A program made the translations under genes and the position numbers. 64,000 nucleotides of DNA from Gemmatimonadaceae bacterium. GTDB lineage: Bacteria; Gemmatimonadota; Gemmatimonadetes; Gemmatimonadales; Gemmatimonadaceae. Location of the stretch: NCBI GenBank assembly GCA_020846935.1, contig JADLCY010000001.1, forward strand, positions 620,001 through 684,000. The letters run 5' to 3'. The notes beneath the pieces are model-generated. The model did no database searches, had not been told where the DNA came from, and saw only the letters and a list, made by a program, of their open reading frames with translations. Every line of letters begins with the position of its first letter. The stretch's first letter is position 1. Positions 17,640 through 25,963 of this stretch are shown piece after piece.

Positions 17640-19167
17640 GCGCGCTGGGCGCTCGTCGCAACTCGAAACAAGCTGCCATGCGCGCGGCTGGCAACCGCGC
17701 TACCTCGACGCGTGGACTGCATGCCGTGTCTCCATTCGCCCGGACACAGGCCGCCTACGTCTTGCGCTTGATGCGGAAGCGGAGCTGCGAGAACAGGACA
17801 TCGCTGGCGCAATCCTTGTTGCAAGCCCAACGTTGCCTGCTGTGGCTGCGGAAGACCTCGCGTTTCAAGCAGCTGAATGCGACGCATTGCTCTTTTCCCT
17901 GTTGCAGCTCGTGCAGCCCAATCTTGTCTTGCGGTGGCACGCGTTGGCCGCTGGCCTGTCCGATGTTGCCTTGGACTGGAACGAATACGGAGGGCACAAG
18001 GGCGCCGCGTTGTTCGCGGGCTTGGCGGCTGAGGGAATCGCGCACTGCGTGTTTGCGGATCGACAGTGCTTCTTTCACGGTGCTAGTGGAACACCTGAAG
18101 TGCGCGAGCACCTGCTTGAGCCGTCACCGACTCTTCCGACTTCGGTCTACTTCGAGTCGCGCGAGCGGTCGGTAGTGCCCTTTGCGGGGCGGGTGAGTTC
18201 CATGGGCTTGCGTCACCCGGGCCTGGTGGAGGCACTCTTGGCGCGGGCGGGGAGCGCGCACTCGTGGGCCAAGAAGGCGGCAGCGATAGGCAGGCGACCA
18301 GAGGTGGTCCTCGTGGGACACCCGGGTGATACTACGATGCGCCACGTAGCATCCGTTCTCAGAGAAGAAGGCGTGCGGTCAAGACATGTTGACCTTGCCA
18401 TGTGTGGAGACAATTCGACCAGCGACGCGACGTATCAAGGTGCGCTGGAGGTAATCGAGGAAGCTCCAGTCGCCTTCGCGCGCTGCATCGCGCTGCACAC
18501 GCCTCGTGCTGATCCGGTCTTGTTGAAGGCCAGACATCGCGGTGTGCTCCGGGCGCTTGAAAGGCGTGAGGCCAACACGATCAATAGCCCATCGGCAGCT
18601 GCTATCGCGTTGTCGAAGGCGAGTCAGCTCATGTGGTTCAGCCGAAGAGGCATTGCCGTACCCCGGACTCTACTGACAAACGACGCGCACGCCGCCCGTG
18701 ACTTCCTTGGAGAGGTGGGCTCCGTTGTCGTGAAGCCAGTCAGCGGCAGGAGATCTATCGTGCGAGCGCTTGCTGAGAGCGATGTTTCTCGGCTGCACCT
18801 TCTCGCGAACTGCCCGGTCATCCTGCAGGAGCTCCTGGGTGGGAGTAGCTGTCGTGTCCACGTTGTTCGCCAGTACGCGGAGTCCATCGAGATCCGGTCG
18901 AACGCGCTCGACTACCGTGAAGTGCCTGGAGGCGCAGACTACCGCTTGTGCGACATCCCGCGACCTTTGAGAGACAGCGTAATCGAGGCAGCCTCCGAAC
19001 TGGGATTGTGGCTCAGTGGTTGGGATTTGAAGTGGCATGTGCAACAGCACCGCTGGCTGGCCCTTGAAGTAAACCGAATGCCCGCGATCGAGTACTACGA
19101 GCACCGAACTGACGCCTCACGCGTGTCCAGGGCACTCTGTGCCACACTGAATCCCTCATCCATCTAG
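17608..19167 (+). CDS. ATP-grasp ligase of a RiPP-like locus
   Basis: 519 aa from the ATG at 17608 (GGGAG seven bases upstream); a GTG at 17569 is in frame. The N-terminal half contains two related Rossmann-like pre-ATP-grasp segments, VLLVVGAERAGRSSQLETS near residue 4 and VVLVGHPGDTTMRHVASVL near residue 230, suggesting internal duplication. The C-terminal part is an ATP-grasp fold: NSPSAAAIALSKASQ entry helix, VVVKPVSGRRS nucleotide-binding strand, and LALEVNRMPAIEYYE, which holds the Glu-x-Asn metal-binding signature. Such enzymes form amide or ester bonds through acyl-phosphates and include the peptide maturases MvdD/MvdC and RimK. The substrate is unknown; the neighbouring 69-residue protein is a candidate. 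Confidence 0.75.
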   Translation: MSKVLLVVGAERAGRSSQLETSCHARGWQPRYLDAWTACRVSIRPDTGRLRLALDAEAELREQDIAGAILVASPTLPAVAAEDLAFQAAECDALLFSLLQLVQPNLVLRWHALAAGLSDVALDWNEYGGHKGAALFAGLAAEGIAHCVFADRQCFFHGASGTPEVREHLLEPSPTLPTSVYFESRERSVVPFAGRVSSMGLRHPGLVEALLARAGSAHSWAKKAAAIGRRPEVVLVGHPGDTTMRHVASVLREEGVRSRHVDLAMCGDNSTSDATYQGALEVIEEAPVAFARCIALHTPRADPVLLKARHRGVLRALERREANTINSPSAAAIALSKASQLMWFSRRGIAVPRTLLTNDAHAARDFLGEVGSVVVKPVSGRRSIVRALAESDVSRLHLLANCPVILQELLGGSSCRVHVVRQYAESIEIRSNALDYREVPGGADYRLCDIPRPLRDSVIEAASELGLWLSGWDLKWHVQQHRWLALEVNRMPAIEYYEHRTDASRVSRALCATLNPSSI

Positions 19168-20002
19168 CGTTCGAGCGAGTTGACAGGTCAGGCACGCCAC
19201 CTTCGCACGGCCCACGGCACCGACCGACGGAGTCTGACGGGTTCACCGGTTCGGGATCGGACCGGTCTGGCTCGAAGCAGGGCTTCATGGCATCCCATCG
19301 TCGGATCCGTGTGGCGCGCACTACTTCTTGATGGCGCGGGAGGCCAGTCACATTCGTCCTGAACGCTTCTGAGGTATGCCCAGCCGTGCAACGGCGGCTC
19401 CGCCTTTCAGTGCTCCGAGAGCGCCGTTGCGACTGAGATGCCTTCTTGCCGCGTCTGCCACATGCCTTACGCCGCGGCGTCGATCGTGAGCGGGCCGAAT
19501 CGAGGGACGCTCCAGGCAGATACGCTACGGCGAACTTGACCCCCGCGAGCATTGGTGCGTGGCGCGCAGGTCGCCAGGCTGGCTCCTCACTGCGCTGAGC
19601 GTCTACAGAGGGTGAGACGACTGGCCACGGTGCGGCGCCGATCGCCCAGTGCGTGACAACTCTCAACCTCGTTGGCAGGCGCATGTGGGGCCCCTGCACG
19701 TCACCTACGACATCAGGGCCTCGTGTACACGTTGGTCACTCCGCCGGGCCCAGGATCGGTCATTGTCACAGACGTTCGCCTGTACTCTCCGACGCTCGGC
19801 GAGCCACCACTCCCCACTCGAGACGAGAGAGAAGCCCCCCACGGGCTACGCCGACTGGAGGCGTCGATGAGCGACCGTGTGCGTATCGATCACGATGGTT
19901 GACGGAGTAACCGGGGCGACGGCGGCCCGTCCCCTGAGGCTGCCGGGGCGGGCCAGCGGAACACACTCGACGCCGCTTGGAATGCGGGACAGGTTTGACC
20001 CC
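19168..20002. other. 835-bp gene-free stretch with direct repeat B
   Basis: Beyond repeat B at 19223-19350 I see no gene. The frames present have erratic composition and no recognisable domain. The stretch looks like degraded sequence between the island and the OPT transporter gene. Confidence 0.55.
19223..19350 (+). repeat. Direct repeat B (right boundary of the ATP-grasp island)
   Basis: About 128 bp, the partner of 14172-14297 in the same orientation, roughly 80% identical with two single-base gaps. It starts 55 bp after the stop of the ATP-grasp gene. The 9-bp inverted repeat of copy A is not intact here; instead ACCGGT occurs twice. Confidence 0.75.
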
Positions 20003-21958
20003 ATGAAACCACGGGAACTCACGATCCGCGGCCTCGTCCTCGGCGCGTTGATCACGACCGTCTTCACGGCCGCCAACGTCTACCTCGGCCTCAAGGTCGG
20101 CCTCACCTTCGCCTCCTCGATCCCCGCCGCCGTCATCTCGATGGCGATCCTGAGCGCGGTAAAGGACTCGTCGATCCTCGAGAACAACATCGTGCAGACC
20201 GTCGCCTCCGCGGCGGGCACGCTGTCCGCCATCATCTTCGTCCTCCCCGGACTCGTCATCGTCGGCTGGTGGACGACGTTCCCGTTCTGGCAATCGTTCC
20301 TCATCTGCGTGAGCGGCGGCGTGCTGGGCGTGCTGTTCACCATTCCGCTTCGACGCGCGCTCGTCACCAACTCGGACCTGCCGTATCCCGAAGGCGTCGC
20401 GGCGGCTGAGGTGCTCAAGGTTGGCTCGGGCACACGCGGCGAAACGAAGGACGAGAGCGGCGCCTCACGCGAAGGGCTCGTCGCAGTCATCCTGGGCTCG
20501 GTTGCGTCGGCCGGGCTCGCGATCGTTGGCGCCACGCGCATCGCAGCCGTCGAGCTGGCCGGGTTCTTCAAGCTCGGCGCGCTGGCGTCGAGCGGTTACA
20601 ACGTCGCCTGGTCCCTCGCGCTGCTGGGCGCGGGCCACCTCGTCGGACTCTCGGTCGGCATGGCGATGCTCACGGGGCTGATCATCGCGTGGGTGATCGG
20701 CGTCCCGATCCTCACATCGATGCAGCCCGCCGCCGAGGGCGTCTCGCTAGCCGCTCATACGACGGCGATCTGGCGGACGCAGGTGCGCTTCATTGGCGCG
20801 GGCGCGATCGGCGTCGCGGCGATCTTCACGCTGGCCCGGCTGGCGCGACCGGTGCTGGCCGGACTCGCGAGCACGCTCAAGGCTTCGCGAGCAGCCGCCA
20901 CCGCGGTCGACGACACGGACCGTGACCTGTCGGCCACGTGGATCCTCGTACTCACCGCGGTGTGCATGGCGATCTCCGGGTGGCTCGCGTGGTCGTTCGC
21001 CAAATCGACCGTGCTCGCCGGGAACGCCACCGGACTCACGCTCCTCGCGGTGCCGTTCGTGTTGCTCGTCGGATTCCTCATCGCGGGCGTGTGTGGGTAC
21101 ATGGCGGGGCTCATCGGCGCGTCGAACAGCCCGATCTCGGGCGTCGGCATCCTGTCGATCGTGATCTGCGCGTCCGCGGTCATCGTGGTCGTCCATCCGA
21201 CCGACGCGACGCGCCCGGCGCTCGTGGCCTTCGCGCTCTTCGTGACGGCGATCGTGTTTGCCTGTGCGACGATCTCCAACGACAACCTGCAGGACCTCAA
21301 GACCGGTCAGCTCGTCGGCGCATCGCCCATGCGACAGCAGATCGCGCTGATCGTGGGCGTGGGTGCCGGCGCCCTGGTGATTCCGTCGGTGCTCAACCTG
21401 CTGGCGCGCGCCTACGGGTTTGCCGGGGCCGCCAACGTGGGCGTGCTCGCGCCCAACCCGCTGCCCGCGCCACAGGCCACGCTGATCTCGGCACTCGCAC
21501 AGGGCGTGATCGGCGGCAACCTCGAATGGAAGATGATCGGCATCGGCGCGCTCGTGGGCGTCGGACTGATCCTGATGGACCTCGGGCTCGGCGCCATGAA
21601 CAAGCTGCGGATCCCACCGCTCGCCGTGGGCATCGGCATCTACCTGCCGATGTCGGCCACGTTCGCGGTGGTCGTGGGCGCCGTGCTCTCGCACTGGTAC
21701 GACCGGCGCACGAAGACGATGGCCGACCCCGAACGCGCCGAGCGCCTGGGGACGCTGGTAGCCTCGGGGCTGATCGTGGGCGAGAGCCTCTGGGGTGTGC
21801 TCAATGCCGGGCTCATCGTGGCGCTCAGCAGCGACGCACCGGTCCGCCTCGTGCCTGACGAGTTCGTGGCCGCGCCATGGCTGGGCGTGCTCGCGTTCGT
21901 CGGCGCCATCGTGTGGCTCTACGGCTGGATGCTCCGACGGTCACGCGCGATGCGTTAG
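20003..21958 (+). CDS. OPT-family oligopeptide/metal-chelate transporter
   Basis: 651 aa from the ATG at 20003 (MKPRELTIRGLVLGALIT); an ATG at 19982 is the alternative. About 14-16 hydrophobic segments cover the whole protein. OPT-family features are clear: VYLGLKVGLTFASSIPAAVISMAIL near the start, NNIVQTVASAAGTL, LPYPEGVAAAEVLK, and the later NDNLQDLKTGQLVGASP. The family imports oligopeptides or metal chelates by proton symport across the cytoplasmic membrane. It ends in a CGTTAGGC word and is convergent with the ankyrin gene. Confidence 0.93.
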   Translation: MKPRELTIRGLVLGALITTVFTAANVYLGLKVGLTFASSIPAAVISMAILSAVKDSSILENNIVQTVASAAGTLSAIIFVLPGLVIVGWWTTFPFWQSFLICVSGGVLGVLFTIPLRRALVTNSDLPYPEGVAAAEVLKVGSGTRGETKDESGASREGLVAVILGSVASAGLAIVGATRIAAVELAGFFKLGALASSGYNVAWSLALLGAGHLVGLSVGMAMLTGLIIAWVIGVPILTSMQPAAEGVSLAAHTTAIWRTQVRFIGAGAIGVAAIFTLARLARPVLAGLASTLKASRAAATAVDDTDRDLSATWILVLTAVCMAISGWLAWSFAKSTVLAGNATGLTLLAVPFVLLVGFLIAGVCGYMAGLIGASNSPISGVGILSIVICASAVIVVVHPTDATRPALVAFALFVTAIVFACATISNDNLQDLKTGQLVGASPMRQQIALIVGVGAGALVIPSVLNLLARAYGFAGAANVGVLAPNPLPAPQATLISALAQGVIGGNLEWKMIGIGALVGVGLILMDLGLGAMNKLRIPPLAVGIGIYLPMSATFAVVVGAVLSHWYDRRTKTMADPERAERLGTLVASGLIVGESLWGVLNAGLIVALSSDAPVRLVPDEFVAAPWLGVLAFVGAIVWLYGWMLRRSRAMR

Positions 21959-22037
21959 GCAGCGCTGGCGTGGCTGCTGGCAGCGATCGGCGCTCCAAAG
22001 CCGACCGCCGCCAGCACGCCGCCATGCGGGCGCCCTG

Positions 22038-23573
22038 CTATGCTCCGGCGGCCCGGCGCGCCGCTGCGAGCACCGCCTCCACCGGAGGCGAACCTCCGCT
22101 CGTATCCTGCCCGAGTGGCGCACCAGCTGCGACCAGGAGACGCGCCACGCCCGCGTGATCATGTGATCGATTGCCATTGACTGATCCATGGCAACACCAG
22201 CCAAGCGCGGTCGCACCATAGTGTGCGTCGCGGATCGTCACGAGCTCGGCGGCCGCGGAGTGGCGCAACAGGAGACCCACGATCTCCGACGACCCTTCCC
22301 AGGCCGCGCAGTGCAGCGCCGTTCCGGAATCGTGGCCCGGTGTGCGCGGATCGAAACCGAGGTCGAGCATCAGCGCCACGGCGTGCGCGTTGCCATGCCA
22401 CGCCGCGTTCGGAAGCGGGAGGTGATCGGTGGGTGCCATGGAGGCGACGAGACCTGGATGCTCTCGCGCGATGGCGTGTGCGGCCTGCTCATCGCCTCGG
22501 GCGCAGGCGGCCTGCAGGCGTTGCAACGGCGAGGCAAACGCCAGCATCGCTTGCGCCGTCGCCTCGTGCCCGAACTGCACCGCGACCTCGATCGGCGAGC
22601 AGCCGCCGCCGATCGTCCAGAAGTAGATGTGATAGCTGCTCGGCGGCTGCTCCGCGTACTGGCCCTGCCCGGTGCGCAGATCGAGCGCGGCCGGGTTGTC
22701 AGCGACGATCGCCGTTGCGCGCTCGGTGAGGCCGAGTGCTGCGGCGAGGAAGATGTCGACGGAGGCGCCGCGTTCCACGAGGTAGCGGGCCAGTTCGTAT
22801 CGTCCTCGCCCGCGGAACCGATCGAGCATCCATTCGGCTGGCGTCGCGCGATGGTCCACGTCGCGCGCGTCTATGTCGGCGCCGTTGGAGAGTAGCCGGT
22901 CGACCATGTCGCGGGAGCGTGCGAAGTGCAGCGGAGTCTGCCCGTCGCCACCGCGCTCGTGGACGCACGCCGGGTTCTCCGCGATGAGACGCGCCAGCAC
23001 GTCGCCGCGATCGAGGTGTGCCGCGGCACACGCATCGATGACGGCACCGGCGGCAACCAGGCGTTCCGCCGAAGCGCTCGTGGCGCCGTACAGGGCGTGA
23101 AAGCCGCCCGCCCACCACTCGCTCCTGCGATTGGGGTCAGCGCCGAACTCCAGCAGCACCTCGACCATCGCCGCGTCGCTCGACGTCGCGACGAGTGCCG
23201 GTGCGTCGAAGGCAAAGACGGGGTCGTTGATGTGGGCACGAACGCTCGCGTGCTGTTCGAGCAGTCGACGTGTCGCACGCGCATCGCGCCGCCCGACGGC
23301 CGTGTGCCACTGCCTGCGTACGGACTCATCGTCCGCGCGAACGGACTCGATATGGGCCCTGAGTGCCGCCCAGTTCGCGAACCCGTATTCGCGCGCGAGA
23401 ACGAACTGCGCGTCCGCAAGGACCACGGACGCCTTGTCGGGCAGTTCGGTGCGAACGCGGGCGATGGCCTCGGGATCCTCCCCAACGAAGGCCTGCAGGA
23501 GTTCCTTCGCCTGCGCCTTCTGCTGGTCGAGGTCCGGGCGTGCGGGGAGTGTGCGGTGGTACGGGGATGCCAT
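22038..23573 (-). CDS. Ankyrin-repeat protein
   Basis: 511 aa from the ATG at 23573, fixed by a strong GGAGG ribosome site six bases upstream; the frame extends to 23840 without a better start. The first 75 residues match the helical leader found in bacterial ankyrin proteins (LPARPDLDQQKAQAKELLQAF ... FANWAALRAHIES). At least seven ankyrin units follow, for example GGDGQTPLHFARSRDMVDRLLSNGADIDARD and SGTALHCAAWEGSSEIVGLLLRH. No signal peptide is seen, so it is probably a cytoplasmic protein-interaction scaffold. The partner is unknown. Confidence 0.88.
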   Translation of the reverse strand: MASPYHRTLPARPDLDQQKAQAKELLQAFVGEDPEAIARVRTELPDKASVVLADAQFVLAREYGFANWAALRAHIESVRADDESVRRQWHTAVGRRDARATRRLLEQHASVRAHINDPVFAFDAPALVATSSDAAMVEVLLEFGADPNRRSEWWAGGFHALYGATSASAERLVAAGAVIDACAAAHLDRGDVLARLIAENPACVHERGGDGQTPLHFARSRDMVDRLLSNGADIDARDVDHRATPAEWMLDRFRGRGRYELARYLVERGASVDIFLAAALGLTERATAIVADNPAALDLRTGQGQYAEQPPSSYHIYFWTIGGGCSPIEVAVQFGHEATAQAMLAFASPLQRLQAACARGDEQAAHAIAREHPGLVASMAPTDHLPLPNAAWHGNAHAVALMLDLGFDPRTPGHDSGTALHCAAWEGSSEIVGLLLRHSAAAELVTIRDAHYGATALGWCCHGSVNGNRSHDHAGVARLLVAAGAPLGQDTSGGSPPVEAVLAAARRAAGA

Positions 23574-24038
23574 GGCGCCTCCTTCGTATCGGCCGGCGTC
23601 CGCACGATCGGCCCGAAGAGGGCGTATCGGCTGTACGAGACTGTCGGGGTGGGCGCTGCCCTTTCCGCGGACCGGAGGCGCTCCCTTGCGCCGTGTCACA
23701 ATCTGCCGAGGAGGCCCGGGCGCGGAAAGGACTCGGTTGCATGCGGCGCGAGTCGGCCGCGCGATACGTGCAGCGTACCTCGTGGACGACGGCCAGTACG
23801 GCGACTCCCGGCAAGCGACCCCATCATGCACGGCCAGCAACCAGGCCTGATCGCTGCCTACGACCGGAGCGCCTCACGCGGCGGGCCGTCCGTTGCGCCA
23901 GCCCACCGCGCCTCGTCAGTACACGCCGACCCGGATCCGTGATTGGCCCTTGCGTGATTCACCAGGGATCGGTAAGCTGCCTGACCAGGCTCCACGTCGG
24001 CCAAACTACCAAAAGATACCAGCACCGAACCAACGCAC
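23574..24038. other. 465-bp gene-free stretch upstream of the ilv leader
   Basis: The ankyrin promoter must lie here on the minus strand and the ilv promoter on the plus strand. Apart from the candidate at 23950-23978, I see no other feature. Confidence 0.5.
23950..23978 (+). promoter_or_regulatory. Candidate promoter of the ilv-leu operon
   Basis: TTGCGT (23950-23955) and TAAGCT (23973-23978) with a 17-bp spacer, ending 60 bp before the leader peptide. The hexamers are only moderate matches, but spacing and position suit the attenuator downstream. Confidence 0.35.
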
Positions 24039-24161
24039 GTGACGCACCTCGCGCTCGTCTCGATTCGACTTCTTGGTCTCAGCCTTATTATCGCGCTTAT
24101 TAGCGCGGTAGTACGGGAGGAGAGGTCTTGTCGAACAACTCGAGCGATAGGTTTCGCGTAG
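24039..24161 (+). CDS. ilv leader peptide (transcription attenuator)
   Basis: A 40-codon frame from GTG 24039 to TAG 24159-24161. Residues 4-25 read LALVSIRLLGLSLIIALISA followed by VV, so 15 of these 22 residues are Leu, Ile or Val. It uses AT-rich codons (CTT, ATT, GTA) rare in this GC-rich genome, in tight clusters at 24069-24113. An intrinsic terminator follows 36 bp later and ilvD 52 bp after that. This is the layout of leader-peptide attenuation: ribosome stalling at Leu/Ile/Val codons when charged tRNA is scarce would prevent the terminator from forming. The frame is too short for most automatic gene calls. Confidence 0.82.
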   Translation: MTHLALVSIRLLGLSLIIALISAVVREERSCRTTRAIGFA

Positions 24162-24196
24162 CAGCAGTCCCGCCCTGACGGCGGTTCGAGTCGACC

Positions 24197-24229
24197 AAGG
24201 CCCCCTCCCTCGCGGATGGGGCCTTTTTT
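24197..24229 (+). terminator. Intrinsic terminator (attenuator) of the ilv-leu operon
   Basis: Perfect 8-bp stem AAGGCCCC (24197-24204) with GGGGCCTT (24218-24225), a 13-base loop and a run of six T at 24224-24229. It lies between the leader peptide and ilvD, so it must be bypassed for the operon to be expressed. Confidence 0.88.
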
Positions 24230-24280
24230 CGCGCCCTGCATCTCCCCCCCTCACGCAACGCACCACCGACCGCGCCCTTC

Positions 24281-25963
24281 ATGCGTTCCGACACGATCAA
24301 GCGTGGCTTTACCCGTGCTCCGCACCGGGCCCTCCTTCGGGCCACGGGCGCGGTGCGCTCGGCCGCCGACTTCGACAAGCCGTTCATCGCGGTCTGCAAC
24401 TCGTTCGTCGAGATCGTGCCCGGTCACGTGCACCTGCAGGAGCTCGGCCGCATCGTCAAAGAGGCGATCCGCGCCGCCGGTGGCGTGCCATTCGAGTTCA
24501 ACACCATCGGCGTGGACGACGGCATCGTCATGGGTCACGAAGGCATGCGCTACTCCCTGCCCTCGCGCGAGCTGATCGCCGATTGCGTGGAGACGATGGC
24601 CACCGCGCACTGCTTCGATGGCATGGTCTGCATCCCGAACTGCGACAAGATCGTGCCGGGCATGCTGATGGGCGCCGCGCGCGCCAACCTCCCGACGGTG
24701 TTCGTCTCCGGCGGCCCCATGCGTGCAGGACGCGATCGATCGGGACGCAAGGTCGACCTGATCTCGGTGTTCGAGGGCGTCGGCGCACGTGAGGCCGGCA
24801 CGATCGACGACGAACGGCTGCTCGAGCTGGAAGAGACCGGCTGCCCAACGTGCGGAAGCTGCAGCGGCATGTTCACCGCGAACTCCATGAACTGCCTCTG
24901 CGAGGCGCTTGGCATTGCGCTCCCGGGCAACGGGACCGTGCTCGCGGTGGATCCGGCGCGGCGCACGCTGGTCGAAGAGGCCGGCCGCACAGTGATACGA
25001 CTCGTTCGCGATGGCCTGTGCTTTGGCGATGTGGTCACGGCGGCAGCGATCGACAATGCGGTGGCGCTCGATGTGGCGATGGGCGGCTCGACGAACACGG
25101 TGCTCCATGTCCTCGCGCTGGCTCGTGAGGCCGGCGTGGACTATTCGCTCGCCCGACTCAATGCGGTCGCCGAGCGGGTGCCGCACCTCGCCAAGGTGTC
25201 GCCGGCGTGGGACGGGAACCGGCAGTGGCACGTGGAGGACGTGCACGAGGCAGGCGGGGTGTCGGCGATCCTCGCCGAACTGGCAAGGGTTCCCGGCACG
25301 CTGCATCTCGACGCGCCGACCGTCACCGGGCGGTCGGTGGGCGACAACATCCGCGATGCCGCTAGCCGCAATACCGAGTGCATCCGTGCGGCCCGCGACC
25401 CACACGCCGAACGCGGAGCGCTGTGCGCGCTGTTCGGCAACCTGGCCCCCGATGGCGCCGTGGTGAAGGTGGGCGCGGTCGATCAGCGCGAGATGATGTT
25501 CACGGGCCCGGCGCGCGTGTTCGAGTCCGAGGAAGACGCCACGCGCGGCGTGGTCGACCAGCTGATCCAGCCGGGTGAGGTCGTGGTGGTGCGCAACGAA
25601 GGGCCGCGCGGTGGACCGGGCATGCGCGAGATGCTGTCGCTCACCAGCATGCTCAAGGGCATGCCGCTCGGCGCGTCGGTCGCGCTGGTCACGGACGGTC
25701 GGTTCTCGGGCGGCACACGCGGACTCTGCATCGGCCATGTGTCGCCCGAGGCTGCCGAGGGCGGTGCCATCGGCCTCCTGCGCACCGGCGACATCATCGA
25801 CATCGACCTCCAGGGCCGGTGCCTGTCGGTGCGCCTTTCGCCCGACGAGCTGGCGCAGCGACGAACGCAGGTCACGCCGCGCGCCCCACGCGTCACACGC
25901 GGCTGGCTGGGTCGGTATGCCCGGCTCGTGACCAACGCCAGTCACGGCGCGGTGCTCGCATGA
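24281..25963 (+). CDS. ilvD: Dihydroxy-acid dehydratase
   Basis: 560 aa, the usual IlvD length. It dehydrates 2,3-dihydroxy-isovalerate and -3-methylvalerate to the 2-oxo acids of valine and isoleucine synthesis, using an iron-sulfur cluster. Cluster and metal ligands are visible in [12 protein letters not shown] and [19 protein letters not shown]; the C-terminal signature [21 protein letters not shown] is intact. It is the first structural gene of the operon, 51 bp behind the attenuator, and its stop overlaps the ilvB ATG (ATGA). Confidence 0.97.
   Translation: MRSDTIKRGFTRAPHRALLRATGAVRSAADFDKPFIAVCNSFVEIVPGHVHLQELGRIVKEAIRAAGGVPFEFNTIGVDDGIVMGHEGMRYSLPSRELIADCVETMATAHCFDGMVCIPNCDKIVPGMLMGAARANLPTVFVSGGPMRAGRDRSGRKVDLISVFEGVGAREAGTIDDERLLELEETGCPTCGSCSGMFTANSMNCLCEALGIALPGNGTVLAVDPARRTLVEEAGRTVIRLVRDGLCFGDVVTAAAIDNAVALDVAMGGSTNTVLHVLALAREAGVDYSLARLNAVAERVPHLAKVSPAWDGNRQWHVEDVHEAGGVSAILAELARVPGTLHLDAPTVTGRSVGDNIRDAASRNTECIRAARDPHAERGALCALFGNLAPDGAVVKVGAVDQREMMFTGPARVFESEEDATRGVVDQLIQPGEVVVVRNEGPRGGPGMREMLSLTSMLKGMPLGASVALVTDGRFSGGTRGLCIGHVSPEAAEGGAIGLLRTGDIIDIDLQGRCLSVRLSPDELAQRRTQVTPRAPRVTRGWLGRYARLVTNASHGAVLA

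Noticed and set aside
14172-19350. Integron attC sites as an explanation of the direct repeats
   Set aside because: The RYYYAAC/GTTRRRY core sites that define attC ends are not present at the repeat boundaries, and no integrase gene is in the window.
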